Source of the DNA: Saccharopolyspora montiporae
GTDB taxonomy: Bacteria; Actinomycetota; Actinomycetes; Mycobacteriales; Pseudonocardiaceae
Direction: 5' to 3'
Length of the DNA: 64,000 nt
NCBI RefSeq assembly: GCF_015209505.1
Contig: NZ_JADEYC010000009.1
Location: forward strand, 1-64,000
Made by a program: the position numbers and the translations under genes
Shown here: one piece after another, positions 7,940 to 18,458 of the stretch
Layout: the number at the start of each line of letters is the position of its first letter
Numbering within the stretch: position 1 is the first letter of the stretch
The notes under the pieces: model-generated
What the model saw: only the letters and a program-made list of their open reading frames with translations
What the model was told of the DNA's origin: nothing
The model's database searches: none

Positions 7940-8963
7940 CGCTGATCAACTCCTCCGCGAAGTGGCAGGCGCTGGTGCGGCCGCCCACCAGCACGTGGTC
8001 GTCGGGAACCTGCTCGGCGCAGACGTGCTCGGCGCGCGGGCAGCGCGGGTGGAACGGGCAACCGGGCGGTACCGCCATCAGGTTGGGTGGCAGGCCCTTG
8101 ATCGTTTCCAGGTCGTGGCCCTTGAGGTCCAGCCGCGGGATGGAGCGCATCAGCCCCTCGGTGTAGGGGTGGCCGGGTTCGCGGTAGAGCTCGTGCGCGC
8201 CGGCCGATTCCACGATGCGCCCCGCGTACATCACCACGATCCGGTCGGCCACCTCGGCCACCACGCCCAGATCGTGCGTGATGAGGATCAGCCCCATGCC
8301 GCGGTCCCGGCGCAGCTCGTCGAGCAGGTCCATGATCTGCGCCTGGACCGTCACGTCCAGCGCGGTGGTGGGTTCGTCGGCGATGAGCAGGTCCGGGTCC
8401 AGCGCCAGGGACATGGCGATCATGGCCCGCTGGCGCATCCCGCCGGAGAACTGGTGCGGGTACTCCTGCACGCGCTGCTTCGCGTTCGGGATCTGCACCT
8501 GGTCCAGCAGCTCGACGGCGCGCGCCGTGGCGTCCTTGCGGGACAGCCCGCGACGCAGCCGCAGCTGCTCGGCGATCTGGAAGCCGACGGTGTAGACGGG
8601 GTTCAGCGCGGAGAGCGCGTCCTGGAAGATCATCGACAACGACTCGCCGCGCAGTTCGCGCCTGCGGGATTCGCCCGCGGACAGCAGGTCCTCGCCGTTG
8701 AATCGGACACTCCCGCCGGTGATGACCCCGGGCGGCACGTCCAGGATGCCCATGACCGTCTGCGCGGTGACGCTCTTGCCCGATCCGGACTCGCCGAGCA
8801 CGGCCAACGTCTCCCCCGGCCCGACCCGGTAATCGACCCCGTTGAGCACCTTGGCCACGCCGTCGCGGGTGCGGAACTCCACGTGCAGGTCGTCGACCTC
8901 CAGCAGCGGCGACGCGGCGGCGTCGTTCGGGACGTGAGCGGGGGCTTCGTGCGCAGTGGACAA
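7932..8963 (-). CDS. oppD: Oligopeptide ABC transporter ATPase, OppD/DppD type
   Basis: First ATPase of the importer, 343 residues. Motifs are Walker A GESGSGKS, signature SGGMRQR, Walker [13 protein letters not shown] and the oligo_HPY cysteine cluster [14 protein letters not shown]. The start chosen is TTG at 8963 because AGGAGG stands 6 nt upstream; no ATG in the frame is as well placed. The gene begins 10 nt after the oppC stop and overlaps oppF by 8 bp, so the five opp genes form one operon. It probably pairs with OppF as a heterodimer driving OppB/OppC. Confidence 0.93.
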
Positions 8964-8973
8964 TGCGGTCCTC

Positions 8974-9915
8974 CTACTTCTGCTTCGGGTCGAGCGCATC
9001 GCGCACGGCGTCGCCGAGCATCACGAACGCCAGCACCGTGACGACCAGGAACGCGGCCGGGAAGAGCAGCAGGTGCGGGGCGACCGTGATGTAGTCGCGG
9101 GAATCGGCGATCATCACGCCCCAGGACACCACCGGCGACTGCAGGCCCAGGCCGAGGAACGACAGCGTGGCCTCGGCACCGATGAAACCACCCAGCGCGA
9201 TCGTGGCGTACACCAGGACCGGGGCCAGGCAGTTCGGCAGCATGTGCCGCAGGATGATCCGCAGCGGGCCGGCACCCAGCGCCCGCGCCGCGCGCACGTA
9301 GTCCTGGTTGCGCGCCGAGATGGCCGCCGAGCGCATGATGCGCATCGCGATCGGCCAGGACAGCACCGCGATGGCCGTGATGACCAGGCCGATGATCCGC
9401 ACCGGGTCCGGGACGCCGGTGGACGGGTTCAGCGTCGTCAGGATCACGATGGCACCGAGCACGAACGGCAGGCCGAGGAAGATCTCGCCGAACCGGGACA
9501 GCAGGCTGTCCACCCAGCCACCCGCGTAACCGGCGATGAGACCGGCGACCGACCCGATGAGCACGGTCGCCGCGGTGGCCAGCACACCCACCACGATGGA
9601 CGCGCGGGCGCCGTGGATGGTGCGGGCGAAGATGTCCCGGCCCTGGGTGTCGTAGCCGAACCAGGCCTGCGCGGACGGTTCCTGCCGCGCCCGGGACAGC
9701 GCCTGGTCGGTCGGGTCCACCGAGGTGAACAGCTGCGGGAAAGCGGCCATCACCAGCAGCACCAGGATGATCCCCGCGGAGACCAGGAACATGGGGCGAC
9801 GGACCAGGTCCCGCCACGCGTCGCCCCACAGGCCGCGGGGCTTTTCGGCCGCGGCGGCCGGTCGCGGTGCGGCCGGTTCGGCGGCTGCGGGCCGGGTTCC
9901 GGTGGAGTCAGTCAT
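8974..9915 (-). CDS. oppC: Oligopeptide ABC transporter permease, OppC type
   Basis: A 313-residue inner-membrane permease. After an Ala/Pro-rich cytoplasmic N-terminus comes the OppC-type first helix (FLVSAGIILVLLVMAAFPQL), the periplasmic-side motif FGYDTQGRDIFARTIHGARAS and the BPD_transp_1 core with the EAA loop (QDYVRAARALGAGPLRIILRH). The end WGVMIADSRDY followed by a last helix is family-typical. It overlaps the upstream oppB stop by 8 bp, implying coupled translation. Confidence 0.92.
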   Translation of the reverse strand: MTDSTGTRPAAAEPAAPRPAAAAEKPRGLWGDAWRDLVRRPMFLVSAGIILVLLVMAAFPQLFTSVDPTDQALSRARQEPSAQAWFGYDTQGRDIFARTIHGARASIVVGVLATAATVLIGSVAGLIAGYAGGWVDSLLSRFGEIFLGLPFVLGAIVILTTLNPSTGVPDPVRIIGLVITAIAVLSWPIAMRIMRSAAISARNQDYVRAARALGAGPLRIILRHMLPNCLAPVLVYATIALGGFIGAEATLSFLGLGLQSPVVSWGVMIADSRDYITVAPHLLLFPAAFLVVTVLAFVMLGDAVRDALDPKQK

Positions 9916-10834
9916 ATCGGATCCTCGGGTCCAGAACCGCGTAGAGCACGTCCACGAGCAGGTTCATCAGCAGGTAGACCAGCACCAGCAGCGTGACGAT
10001 GCCGGTGACGGTGGCGCCTTCCTTGGTCAGGATCGCGTTGTAGATGAGCAGCCCGATACCGCGGACGTTGAACACGCCCTCGGTGACGATCGCCCCGCCC
10101 ATCAGCGCGCCGAGATCGGTGCCCAGGAAGGTGATCACCGGGATCAGCGAGTTGCGCAGCATGTGCACCCCGACCACCCGGCGCGGGCCGAGTCCCTTGG
10201 CCACCGCGGTGCGCACGTAGTCGGCGCGCCGGTTCTCCATCAGACTGGTGCGCGTCATCCGGGCCACGTAGGCCATGGACAGGCTGCCCAGCACGAACCC
10301 GGGCACGATCAGTTCGCCGATGCCCGGGTCGGAGCTCACGCTCGGCTTGATGATGCCCAGCTCGGTGCCGAGCACGACCTGCAGCACGAACCCGGTCACG
10401 AACACCGGCAGCGAGATCAGGAACAGCGTGGACATCAGCACGAGGTTGTCCAGGAACCCGCGTCCGCGCAGCCCGGTCAGGATCCCGGCGCCGATGCCGA
10501 TGACGGCCTCGATGACCAGCGCCACCAGCGCGAGCCGGATGGTCACCGGGTACGCGTCGGCGACGAGCTGGCTGATCTGCACGCCGGCGAAGGTCTCCCC
10601 GAAATCGCCCTGCAGCAGCTGGCCGAGGTACTTGAAGTACTGCACCAGGACGGGATCGTCCAGGTTGTACTTCTCGGTCATCTCGGCGATGTAGGCCGGT
10701 GGGCATCCCCGGTCACCGCAGCGGCCGGCGAACGGATCGCCGGGCAACGCCCACACCAGGGCGTAGATGATGAACGTGGCCCCGATGAACACCGGGATCA
10801 GTTGCAGCAGGCGCCGCACCACGTAGCGTCCCAC
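9908..10834 (-). CDS. oppB: Oligopeptide ABC transporter permease, OppB type
   Basis: A 308-residue permease. The N-terminal motif YVVRRLLQLIPVFIGATFII followed by ALPGDPF is the hallmark of OppB/DppB. The EAA loop is RADYVRTAVAKGLGPRRVVG. A short insertion after the PGDPF motif contains two cysteines (GRCGDRGCPPAYI), possibly a disulfide in the extracytoplasmic loop, which is not universal in the family. It follows oppA by about 70 bp and overlaps oppC by 8 bp. Confidence 0.92.
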   Translation of the reverse strand: MGRYVVRRLLQLIPVFIGATFIIYALVWALPGDPFAGRCGDRGCPPAYIAEMTEKYNLDDPVLVQYFKYLGQLLQGDFGETFAGVQISQLVADAYPVTIRLALVALVIEAVIGIGAGILTGLRGRGFLDNLVLMSTLFLISLPVFVTGFVLQVVLGTELGIIKPSVSSDPGIGELIVPGFVLGSLSMAYVARMTRTSLMENRRADYVRTAVAKGLGPRRVVGVHMLRNSLIPVITFLGTDLGALMGGAIVTEGVFNVRGIGLLIYNAILTKEGATVTGIVTLLVLVYLLMNLLVDVLYAVLDPRIRYD

Positions 10835-10905
10835 GCGCGTACCTCCTCACAGACGCAATCCGGGTCCGGCCCGCACGCAGGCGGTCCGGACCCGGAAGCG
10901 CTGGA

Positions 10906-12518
10906 TCAGGGAGCCAGTTTGACGGTTTCCCAGTTCAGATGCCGGTCGAAGGTGACGTCGGCGCCCTCCAACCGCTCCGACCAGCCGACGACGGCCTTCT
11001 GGTTCCACAGCGGGATGGACGGCATGTCCCGGGCCAGCACCGCTTCCGCCTCGCGGTAGAGCGCGTTGCCCTGCTCCACGCTGCCGGCCTGGTCGGCGCG
11101 GTCCATCGCGGCGTTGAACTCCGGGCTGTCGTAGCGCATGTAGTTCGAGGAACCACCGGTGCGGTAGATCTTGCCCAGGAACGTCTCGGCCGCCGGGTAG
11201 TCGCCCACCCACCCGAACCGGTACGGGCCCTCGTGCTGGTTCTCGTCGTGGATGCGCTGGTACTCGGCGAAGGTGGGCACCGGTTTGAACACGCAGTCCA
11301 CGCCGAGGTTGTTCTTGACCTGCCCGCAGATCGCGTCGATCCACTCCTTGTGCCCGCCGTCGGCGTTGGAGTCGATGATCACCGGGCCGTCGAAACCGGT
11401 CTCGTCGATGAGCTGCTTGGCGCGCTGCGGGTTGAACTCGCAGAACTCGCCGCAGCCGCCGGGCTCGTAGCCGGGCACCGCGCCTTCCGGCACCCAGCCG
11501 GTGGCGGGCTCGTAGGAACCGTTGAACACGGTCTGCGTGATCTCCTCGCGGTTGATCGCCATGGAGATCGCGTGCCGCACCTTCGGATCCCGGTACTCCG
11601 GCGCGTACGTCGGGACCTGCAGGGCGTTGTTGCTCAGGATCGGCTTCTCGGTGCCCCGCTCGGCGAGGTCGGACTTCCACTTCTCACCGACCAGCGCCGA
11701 AGGCGGCAGCTGGTCCATGAAGTCCAGGTCACCGGAGATCAGGTCCTGGTAGGCGGTCTCCAGCTCGTTGTAGATCTTGAAGTCCAGCCCGCGGATCTGC
11801 GGCGTGTTCTGCCCGCGGTACTCCTCGAAGCGGCTCAGCTCGATGTTAGTGTTCGGCTGGCGCGCGGCGAACCGGAATGGGCCGTTGCCGACCGGGTGCT
11901 GCTCGAAGCCTTCCTTGTCGTCGAAGAACTTCTGCGGCAGCGGCGAGAAGGCCGTGTAGCCGAGCGTCACCGGGAACGTCGCGAACGGTTCCTTGAGGGT
12001 CACGGTGAAGGTCGTGTCGTCGACGACCTCCAGGCCGGACATCTCCTCGGCGGTGGGCGGCGGTCCGCCTTCTTCCTCTCCGCCGGGGTTGACCTCGTCG
12101 TAGCCCTGGATGTGCTCGAAGAAGGACGCACCGGACTGGCCGTTGGGCGCGTAGGCGGTGTAGTTCCAGGCGTCGACGAAACTGCTTGCGGTGACCGGTG
12201 TTCCGTCGTGGAAGGTCCAGCCGGGCTTGAGCTTGATGGTGAACACCCGGTTGTCCTCGGTGGCGATGTCCTCGGCCACCTCGTTGTACGGCTCGCCGGT
12301 CTTCTCGTCGTAGCCGACGAGGCCGGTGAACATCGCGTCCAGCACGTTGCCGCCACCGACTTCGTTGGTGTTGCCGGGGACGAGCGGGTTCTGCGGTTCG
12401 GTGCTGTTGACCGACACCACGCCTTCCTCGGTTCCCCCGCCACCGCCACCGCAGCCGCTCGCGAAGACGGCCACCGCGAGCGGGCCGCGAGCCAAGCTGC
12501 CAAGCGCCGTTTGTGCAT
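10906..12518 (-). CDS. oppA: Oligopeptide-binding lipoprotein OppA, signal peptide out of frame
   Basis: A SBP_bac_5 solute-binding protein of the peptide importer, expected to be lipid-anchored outside the membrane. The mature part reads from a lipobox-like VFASGC and poly-Gly linker through TEPQNPLVPGNTNEVGG to WETVKLAP. The only start with a proper ribosome site (AGGAGG, then ATG at 12518) encodes MHKRRLAAWLAA, the expected start of a lipoprotein signal, but in a frame shifted by one base from the body (LAVAVFASGC). One extra base near the GGCCCG run would join them. Either this is a real frameshift or sequencing slip, or translation starts at TTG 12495 with a very short signal (MARGPLAVAVFASGC). 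Domain assignment is firm; intactness is not. Confidence 0.8.
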
Positions 12519-12544
12519 GTGCGCCCTCCTGTTCCCGAGCGCGG

Positions 12545-12571
12545 CCCCCGGGATCGGGCGGATCCCGGGGG
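12545..12571 (-). promoter_or_regulatory. Leader hairpin before opp (ppx terminator or attenuator)
   Basis: CCCCCGGGATC and GATCCCGGGGG are perfect 11-bp complements around a 5-nt loop, ending 27 nt before the oppA ATG. It is followed by no U-tract. Upstream on the minus strand, GTGAG-CCTGTT-CTCAC overlaps a possible -10 (TATGTT), so an opp promoter and operator may lie around 12610-12645. The hairpin could equally be the terminator of ppx, which reads into this gap. Confidence 0.4.
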
Positions 12572-12725
12572 TCGATCGCGCGTCGACGGCACGACCGCCG
12601 TCGCACCGGATGAGCGCAAACATAGGTGAGAACAGGCTCACAGCGGTGTCATGTCACAAAGGAGTCATGTTCTTTATCGATTCCGCACTCGGGTTCTGCG
12701 GTCGCCGTCCGGGTACTGGGAGGAC

Positions 12726-13700
12726 TCAGCCGACCGACAGGGCGATGCCGTCCAGAATGTCGTGCTCGCTGGCGATCATCGCGGAGATCCCGGCACGTTC
12801 GGCGAGCTCCTCGGCCAGCACCCGCACCACCAGCGCACCACCGCCGATCACGTCCACCCGGCCCGGGTGCATCGAGCCGATCGCGGCCCGCTCGTCGTGC
12901 CCCATCGCCAGCAGGTCGGCGGAGATCCGGTCGATCCGGTCCCGCGGGATGCGGGACAGGTGGATCGCGGCCGGGTCGTACTCGGGCAGGTCCTGCGCGA
13001 TGGCTGACAGCGTGGTGACGGTGCCCGCCACGCCAACCCAGGTGCGCGCACCGGACGCGTCGACGGCGGCGAACGCCTCGTCCAGCTCCTGCCGCGCGAC
13101 GCGCTGCGCCTCGGCGACCTCCTGCTCGGTGGGCGGATCCCCGGCCAGGCAACGCTCGGTCAGCCGCACGCAGCCGATGTCCGCCGAATGCGCGGCGGTG
13201 ATGTGCGCCCGGCCGCCGTCCCAGGTACCGACCACGAGCTCGGTGGACCCACCGCCGACGTCGGCGACCACGAACGGCCCGTCCGCGGGGTCGAGATCAC
13301 CCACCGCACCGGTGAACGACAGCCGCGCCTCCTCGTCGCCGGTGATCACCTCGGCGTCCACCCCGAGGACGTCCCGGACCATGCCGAAGAAGTCCTCGCG
13401 GTTGCTCGCGTCCCGGGTGGCCGAGGTGGCCACCATGCGCACGGCCTGCACGCCCTTCCGCCGGGCGATCGCGGCGTAGTCGACCAGCGCCTGCCGGGTG
13501 CGCTCGATGGCCTCCTCGGCCAACCTGCCGGTCGCGTCCACGCCCTGCCCGAGCCGCACGATGCGCATCTCGCGGTGCACGTCGCGCAGATCGCGCCGCC
13601 CACCGGGGACCCCGGACTCCTCCTCCGGGCTGACCGACACGTCGGCCACCAGCAGCCGGATGGAATTGGTCCCGCAATCGATCGCCGCAACCCGCGACAT
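12726..13700 (-). CDS. ppx: Ppx/GppA exopolyphosphatase family protein
   Basis: A 324-residue member of the ASKHA-fold Ppx/GppA family, which hydrolyses polyphosphate or (p)ppGpp-type substrates. The phosphate-1 motif is AAIDCGTNSIRLLVAD, the second is VVADVGGGSTELVVG, and the ADIGCVRLTERCL and VGVAGTVTTLSAI blocks are present. It is short, with only the core domains, like the two actinobacterial paralogues; the eno-ftsB-DUF501 context matches M. tuberculosis Rv1026 (ppx2). Which substrate it prefers cannot be read from sequence. Confidence 0.9.
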   Translation of the reverse strand: MSRVAAIDCGTNSIRLLVADVSVSPEEESGVPGGRRDLRDVHREMRIVRLGQGVDATGRLAEEAIERTRQALVDYAAIARRKGVQAVRMVATSATRDASNREDFFGMVRDVLGVDAEVITGDEEARLSFTGAVGDLDPADGPFVVADVGGGSTELVVGTWDGGRAHITAAHSADIGCVRLTERCLAGDPPTEQEVAEAQRVARQELDEAFAAVDASGARTWVGVAGTVTTLSAIAQDLPEYDPAAIHLSRIPRDRIDRISADLLAMGHDERAAIGSMHPGRVDVIGGGALVVRVLAEELAERAGISAMIASEHDILDGIALSVG

Positions 13701-13774
13701 CAGGCTCCTCCTCGCTCGTTCGGCACCGCCCGTTCACCGGACCGGTCCTCCCACGCTAGCGGGGCCGCCCGGCG

Positions 13775-15313
13775 TCAGGGCCGGTAGGACTCCGGGACCC
13801 GGCACGGCTGCTGCGTCCCGGGCTCACCGGTGTGCACGACCTCGCCCGGCCGGAGCTCGCCGACGATGTCCGGCTCCGCGACGCGGGTGACCTCACCGGT
13901 GCGCAGCGCCGCGACCTCGCAGGGCTGCAGCGCACCGGGATCGCCGGTCATCGGCACCGGACCGATCCCGGTCGACGACGGAGCGGGCGCGGAGGGGCGA
14001 GCAGAGTCCGATGTGGACGGTTGCGTGCCGGGCGTCGCGGTGTCGCCGGGCGCTCCCGGGACCGACGACTCGCCCTGCGGCCCGGCCTCGGACGGGAGCT
14101 GCGGTGCGGCGGGCGGATCGACCTGCGGTGCGGACGGGGACCCGACGTCCGGCGGCGACACGTCCGGCGACGGTGGCCGGATCTCCGCCGGTTCCGTCTC
14201 CGGCGGCTCGGTCTCCAGCGGCTCGGTCTCCGCCGGTTCCGTCTCCGGCGGCTCGGTCTCCAGCGGCTCGGTCTCCGCCGGTTCCGTCTCCAGCGGCCGG
14301 ATCTCCGGCGGTTCGGGTGCGGGGGCGGCGTCCTGCGGCGGAGGGGCCGCGGCCGGGTGCTCGTCCACCGGCGGCAAGTCCGGGATGATCAGCGGCGAGT
14401 CGTCGGCGGGTAGCCGCTGCCCGGCGAGCACGTCCCCGCGGGCGGGCGGGGGCGGGTCGACCGGTGTGGGCAGCACACCCCGCGCGTAGGCATCGGCCCA
14501 GGTCAACACGGTCCGCACGTACTCCTCGGAGCGGTTGTAGCCGAACACCGCTTCGGCGGCCTGCGCCCGGTCGCCGAGATCCCCGCCGCCGGAGCACAGG
14601 TACTCACCCGCGGCCGCCGCGGCGTCGTGCACGTTGTGCGGATCGGCAACGCCGTCCCCGTTGCCGTCCGTTCCGTGCTTCTGCCAGGTCGACGGGATGA
14701 ATTGCATCGGTCCCACCGCGCGGTCCCAGACCGGGTCGCCGTCGTACCGCCCGCCGTCGGTGTCCGGGATCGCGGCCACGCCCGAACCGCCGGACAACCG
14801 CGGGCCCAGGATCGCGCGCACCGCCGTGCCGTCCGCATCGACCGCGCCGTCGCGCGCATGCGCGGACTCGATGCGGCCGATCGAGGCCAGCAGCGACCAG
14901 TGCACCCCGCACTGCGGGCGGGTCCGCTGCAGCGACTCCGCCGCCCCCCGGTATCCGGCCAGCACGGGTTCCGGGATGCCCAGGTGGTCCGGCGCCGGGA
15001 CCTCCTCGTCCGGCGGCGCCTGCTCGCGCACGTCCGGCCGCTGCGCGCGGTCCAGCAGCTCCGGGCCCGGCGCGGGCTGCCGGGGCAGCTCACCGGTGGC
15101 GCCCAGCTCGCGCGGCGGTTCCGGGTCCTCGGGCGACTGCAGCAGCGGAGCCGCACCGACGACCAGCGCCGCGGGCAGCAGCAGCGCCGGGGCCAGCGCG
15201 GCGATCGGACGCCTGCGGGAGCGGGTCGAGCCGCGGTCGGCCGGCGCGGATCGCAGAGCCGGCGGTCCCGCCCAAGGATGCTTGGCGGCCCGGCGGTTGC
15301 GGCGAGACGTCAC
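13775..15313 (-). CDS. MltB-type lytic transglycosylase with long Pro/Glu/Thr-rich tail
   Basis: A 512-residue secreted or membrane-tethered murein hydrolase. Residues 36-57 are a signal/anchor helix. The catalytic domain spans about 115-285, with catalytic Glu149 in ASIGRIES and the MltB signature DRAVGPMQFIPSTW followed by TDGNGDGVADPHN and DAAAAAGEYLC. It cleaves glycan strands to 1,6-anhydro-muropeptides. The C-terminal 220 residues are low complexity, with a five-residue repeat (PLETE/PPETE/PAETE) probably acting as a wall-spanning stalk, and end in Cys-containing segments. GTG start with AGGAG upstream. It is one of three paralogues in this window. Confidence 0.85.
   Translation of the reverse strand: MTSRRNRRAAKHPWAGPPALRSAPADRGSTRSRRRPIAALAPALLLPAALVVGAAPLLQSPEDPEPPRELGATGELPRQPAPGPELLDRAQRPDVREQAPPDEEVPAPDHLGIPEPVLAGYRGAAESLQRTRPQCGVHWSLLASIGRIESAHARDGAVDADGTAVRAILGPRLSGGSGVAAIPDTDGGRYDGDPVWDRAVGPMQFIPSTWQKHGTDGNGDGVADPHNVHDAAAAAGEYLCSGGGDLGDRAQAAEAVFGYNRSEEYVRTVLTWADAYARGVLPTPVDPPPPARGDVLAGQRLPADDSPLIIPDLPPVDEHPAAAPPPQDAAPAPEPPEIRPLETEPAETEPLETEPPETEPAETEPLETEPPETEPAEIRPPSPDVSPPDVGSPSAPQVDPPAAPQLPSEAGPQGESSVPGAPGDTATPGTQPSTSDSARPSAPAPSSTGIGPVPMTGDPGALQPCEVAALRTGEVTRVAEPDIVGELRPGEVVHTGEPGTQQPCRVPESYRP
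14180..14312 (-). repeat. In-frame 15-bp tandem repeats in the transglycosylase tail
   Basis: Copies of a 15-bp unit encode xxETE pentapeptides (PLETE, PPETE, PAETE) in a higher-order 45-bp repeat. The repeats are near-identical at DNA level, so copy number probably varies between strains by slippage. Confidence 0.75.
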
Positions 15314-15379
15314 TGGCTCCTCCTGGCACCGCGCGGCCCGCTCGAACAGCAGGTCACCGGCGGTGCGCGCGACGAGAAC

Positions 15380-15406
15380 GGGACTCCTGAATACACCAGG
15401 AGCCCC
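15380..15406 (-). terminator. Hairpin after DUF501
   Basis: On the minus strand GGGGCTCCTG pairs with CAGGAGTCCC around GTGTATT (one mismatch), followed by GTTCTCG. It lies in the 123-bp gap between the DUF501 stop and the transglycosylase start, so it probably ends the eno-ftsB-DUF501 transcript. Confidence 0.5.
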
Positions 15407-15436
15407 GAGCTCGCCGGATGAGCGGCAGGGCCGCGA

Positions 15437-15949
15437 TCAGCCCAGCAGGTAGCGGTGCTGCGGCCAGCGCTCGGCGATCACGTCCAGGCACTCGTCGCCG
15501 AACGGGTTCACGCCGCGCCCCTTGGCCAGCGCGTGCGCGATGTGCACGTGCAGGCACTTGACCCGGTCCGGCATCCCGCCCGCGGTCACTTCGGTGCCCA
15601 ACGATTCCAGCGCATCCCGCTCGGCGAGGTAGGACTCGTGCGCGCGGCGATAGTGCGCCGCCAGCTCCGGGTCCTCGGCCAGCCGGCGCGCCATGTCCCG
15701 CATCAGCCCTTCCGCCTCCAACGTGGAGGCATGCGCCACGAGTTGCGGCGCGGTCAGGTAGTACAGCGTGGGGAAGGGCGTGCCGCCCTCCACGCGGGGC
15801 CAGGTCTGCACCACCGTCGGCTCGCCCGCCGCGTCCCGCGCGGCCACGGCGCGCAGCCCCCGCGGCGGCCTGCCCAACTGGCGCGCGACCGCCGCCCGGT
15901 CCTGCTCACCGACCGCCTGAGCAGCACCTTCGCCCGTGTCCACCGTCAT
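15437..15949 (-). CDS. DUF501 family protein
   Basis: A 170-residue cytoplasmic protein of the DUF501 family (M. tuberculosis Rv1025 type), function unknown. Recognisable blocks are VARQLGRPPRGLRAVAARD, GTPFPTLYYLTAP and the C-terminal GGMPDRVKCLHVHIAHAL, then GRGVNPFGDE. The Cys-His pattern (KCLHVHIAH) suggests a metal or active site, which is inference. Its ATG overlaps the ftsB stop (ATGA), so the two are translationally coupled; the eno-ftsB-DUF501-ppx order is conserved in actinobacteria. Confidence 0.88.
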   Translation of the reverse strand: MTVDTGEGAAQAVGEQDRAAVARQLGRPPRGLRAVAARDAAGEPTVVQTWPRVEGGTPFPTLYYLTAPQLVAHASTLEAEGLMRDMARRLAEDPELAAHYRRAHESYLAERDALESLGTEVTAGGMPDRVKCLHVHIAHALAKGRGVNPFGDECLDVIAERWPQHRYLLG

Positions 15950-16473
15950 TCGTCCTTCCCCACCACCGATTGCCAGAGGCGTTCGTACCACGGCGCGTCC
16001 CCGGCGCCCGGTTCGGGCGGTTCGGCCGGACCGGCCCCCGTCTCCTCGGGCAGGTGCACCGTGTACGGCGTCTCGCCGGGACGCACGTAGCCCAGCCGCT
16101 CGCGGGCCTCGGCCTCGATGTGCGCCGGGTCGGACAACTGCGCCTTGCGCTGCTCCAGCTCGGCGACCTCCCTGGTCAGCGCCACCTGCTGCCGGTCTTG
16201 CGCGTCGAGCTCGGCCTGCTGGCTGAGGAAGGTGCGCAGCGGCACCGACACGCTCAGCGCCATCACGCACACCAGCATCGCCAGCCCCGCCGCGCGGCGG
16301 GTGGAGGAGAGCTTGAACGCCCCCGCGGCACCCGACCGCTGCCGCGCCCGGGCGGGCTTGCCACCCGGGCGCTGGGCAGCGCCGCCGCCGGTCCTGCGAG
16401 CGCGTTCGGAGCCCCGCGCCGAGGTCTGCCCCCGACGTCGGGCCCGGTCCTGCGATCCGCCCCCGGCAGCCAC
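15946..16473 (-). CDS. ftsB: FtsB/DivIC-family septum formation initiator
   Basis: A 175-residue bitopic cell-division protein. A basic, low-complexity cytoplasmic tail of about 58 residues precedes one transmembrane helix (AAGLAMLVCVMALSVSVPL), then a coiled coil (about 87-115) and the conserved DPAHIEAEARERLGYVRPGE block that defines the family. The C-terminus is Pro/Gly/Glu-rich. FtsB bridges FtsQ and FtsL at the divisome. It starts with GTG 3 nt after the eno stop. The long basic N-terminus is usual in actinobacteria but absent from the E. coli protein. Confidence 0.9.
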   Translation of the reverse strand: MAAGGGSQDRARRRGQTSARGSERARRTGGGAAQRPGGKPARARQRSGAAGAFKLSSTRRAAGLAMLVCVMALSVSVPLRTFLSQQAELDAQDRQQVALTREVAELEQRKAQLSDPAHIEAEARERLGYVRPGETPYTVHLPEETGAGPAEPPEPGAGDAPWYERLWQSVVGKDE

Positions 16474-16476
16474 GGA

Positions 16477-17775
<1,299 letters not shown>

Positions 17776-17858
17776 TCAGCATTCGAACTACGGACGCCCG
17801 TTCCGGCGCGGCCGTGCGGACCAGCGCCGACGTGCCGAACGCCCAACGACCGCCTCCG

Positions 17859-17864
17859 AGCCTA
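17859..17864 (-). promoter_or_regulatory. Possible -10 element of eno
   Basis: TAGGCT on the minus strand within CCGGTTAGGCTCGG, about 95 bp before the eno start. The matching -35 region is poor, which is common for actinobacterial housekeeping promoters. The 291-bp divergent gap to the TPR gene holds nothing else I can name. Confidence 0.3.
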
Positions 17865-18054
17865 ACCGGACGGCCGCAGGCGCGGCCGCAGACTCGCGCG
17901 GATCACACCGCCACCCGGTTCCGCCCGGCGAAACAGGGCCATGACGTGCGCGGATGCCGCGTTCATCGATTCACATCGGCCCCGCGGCAGCGGGCTTATA
18001 CCATCCGGTCGGACGTCTCGGAACAGCAGGTCCGGGCGTAGCGTTGTCCGGGAT

Positions 18055-18435
18055 ATGACGAGCGAAGCCACCATCACAGCCTTCCGGCGGGCGGAAGAGC
18101 TCGTCTCGCGGCGCCGCCCGCTGGAAGCGCTGCGCACCCTGGAACCCGTCCTCGACGTCGACTCGGACAAGCCCAGCGTGCAGTTGCTGCTGGGACGCGC
18201 GTACTTCTTCTCCTCCCAGCTGCAGCGAGCGGAGAACGCGTTCCTGCGGGTGCTGGACTTCGATCCCACCGACCACTACGCGCGGCTGGCGCTCGGCCGC
18301 ACCCTGCAACGGCAGGGCAGGCTCGCCGAAGCGCGGGCCCAGCTGCGGCTCGCCGTCACCATGCATCCGGACGAACCCGCGTACCGGGAAGCGCTCGGCG
18401 AGATCAACACGAACATCGCGCTGCGCAGCTCCTGA
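18055..18435 (+). CDS. Small tetratricopeptide-repeat protein
   Basis: A 126-residue all-helical protein with about three TPR units. The clearest is SVQLLLGRAYFFSSQLQRAENAF followed by LRVLDFDPTDHYARLALGR, and the last is LQRQGRLAEARAQLRLAV then MHPDEPAYREALG. TPR proteins are scaffolds for protein-protein contacts; the partner is unknown. There is no signal or membrane segment. It is the only plus-strand gene in the 7-27 kb minus-strand block, divergent from eno and convergent with the second transglycosylase (23 bp between their stops). Confidence 0.8.
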   Translation: MTSEATITAFRRAEELVSRRRPLEALRTLEPVLDVDSDKPSVQLLLGRAYFFSSQLQRAENAFLRVLDFDPTDHYARLALGRTLQRQGRLAEARAQLRLAVTMHPDEPAYREALGEINTNIALRSS

Positions 18436-18458
18436 CCGCGCCGGACGGGCTGCCCGGT

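Noticed and set aside
14180..14312. CRISPR-like array
   Set aside because: The repeats are contiguous, in frame and encode a peptide repeat; there are no spacers. No CRISPR array or cas gene was seen anywhere in the window.
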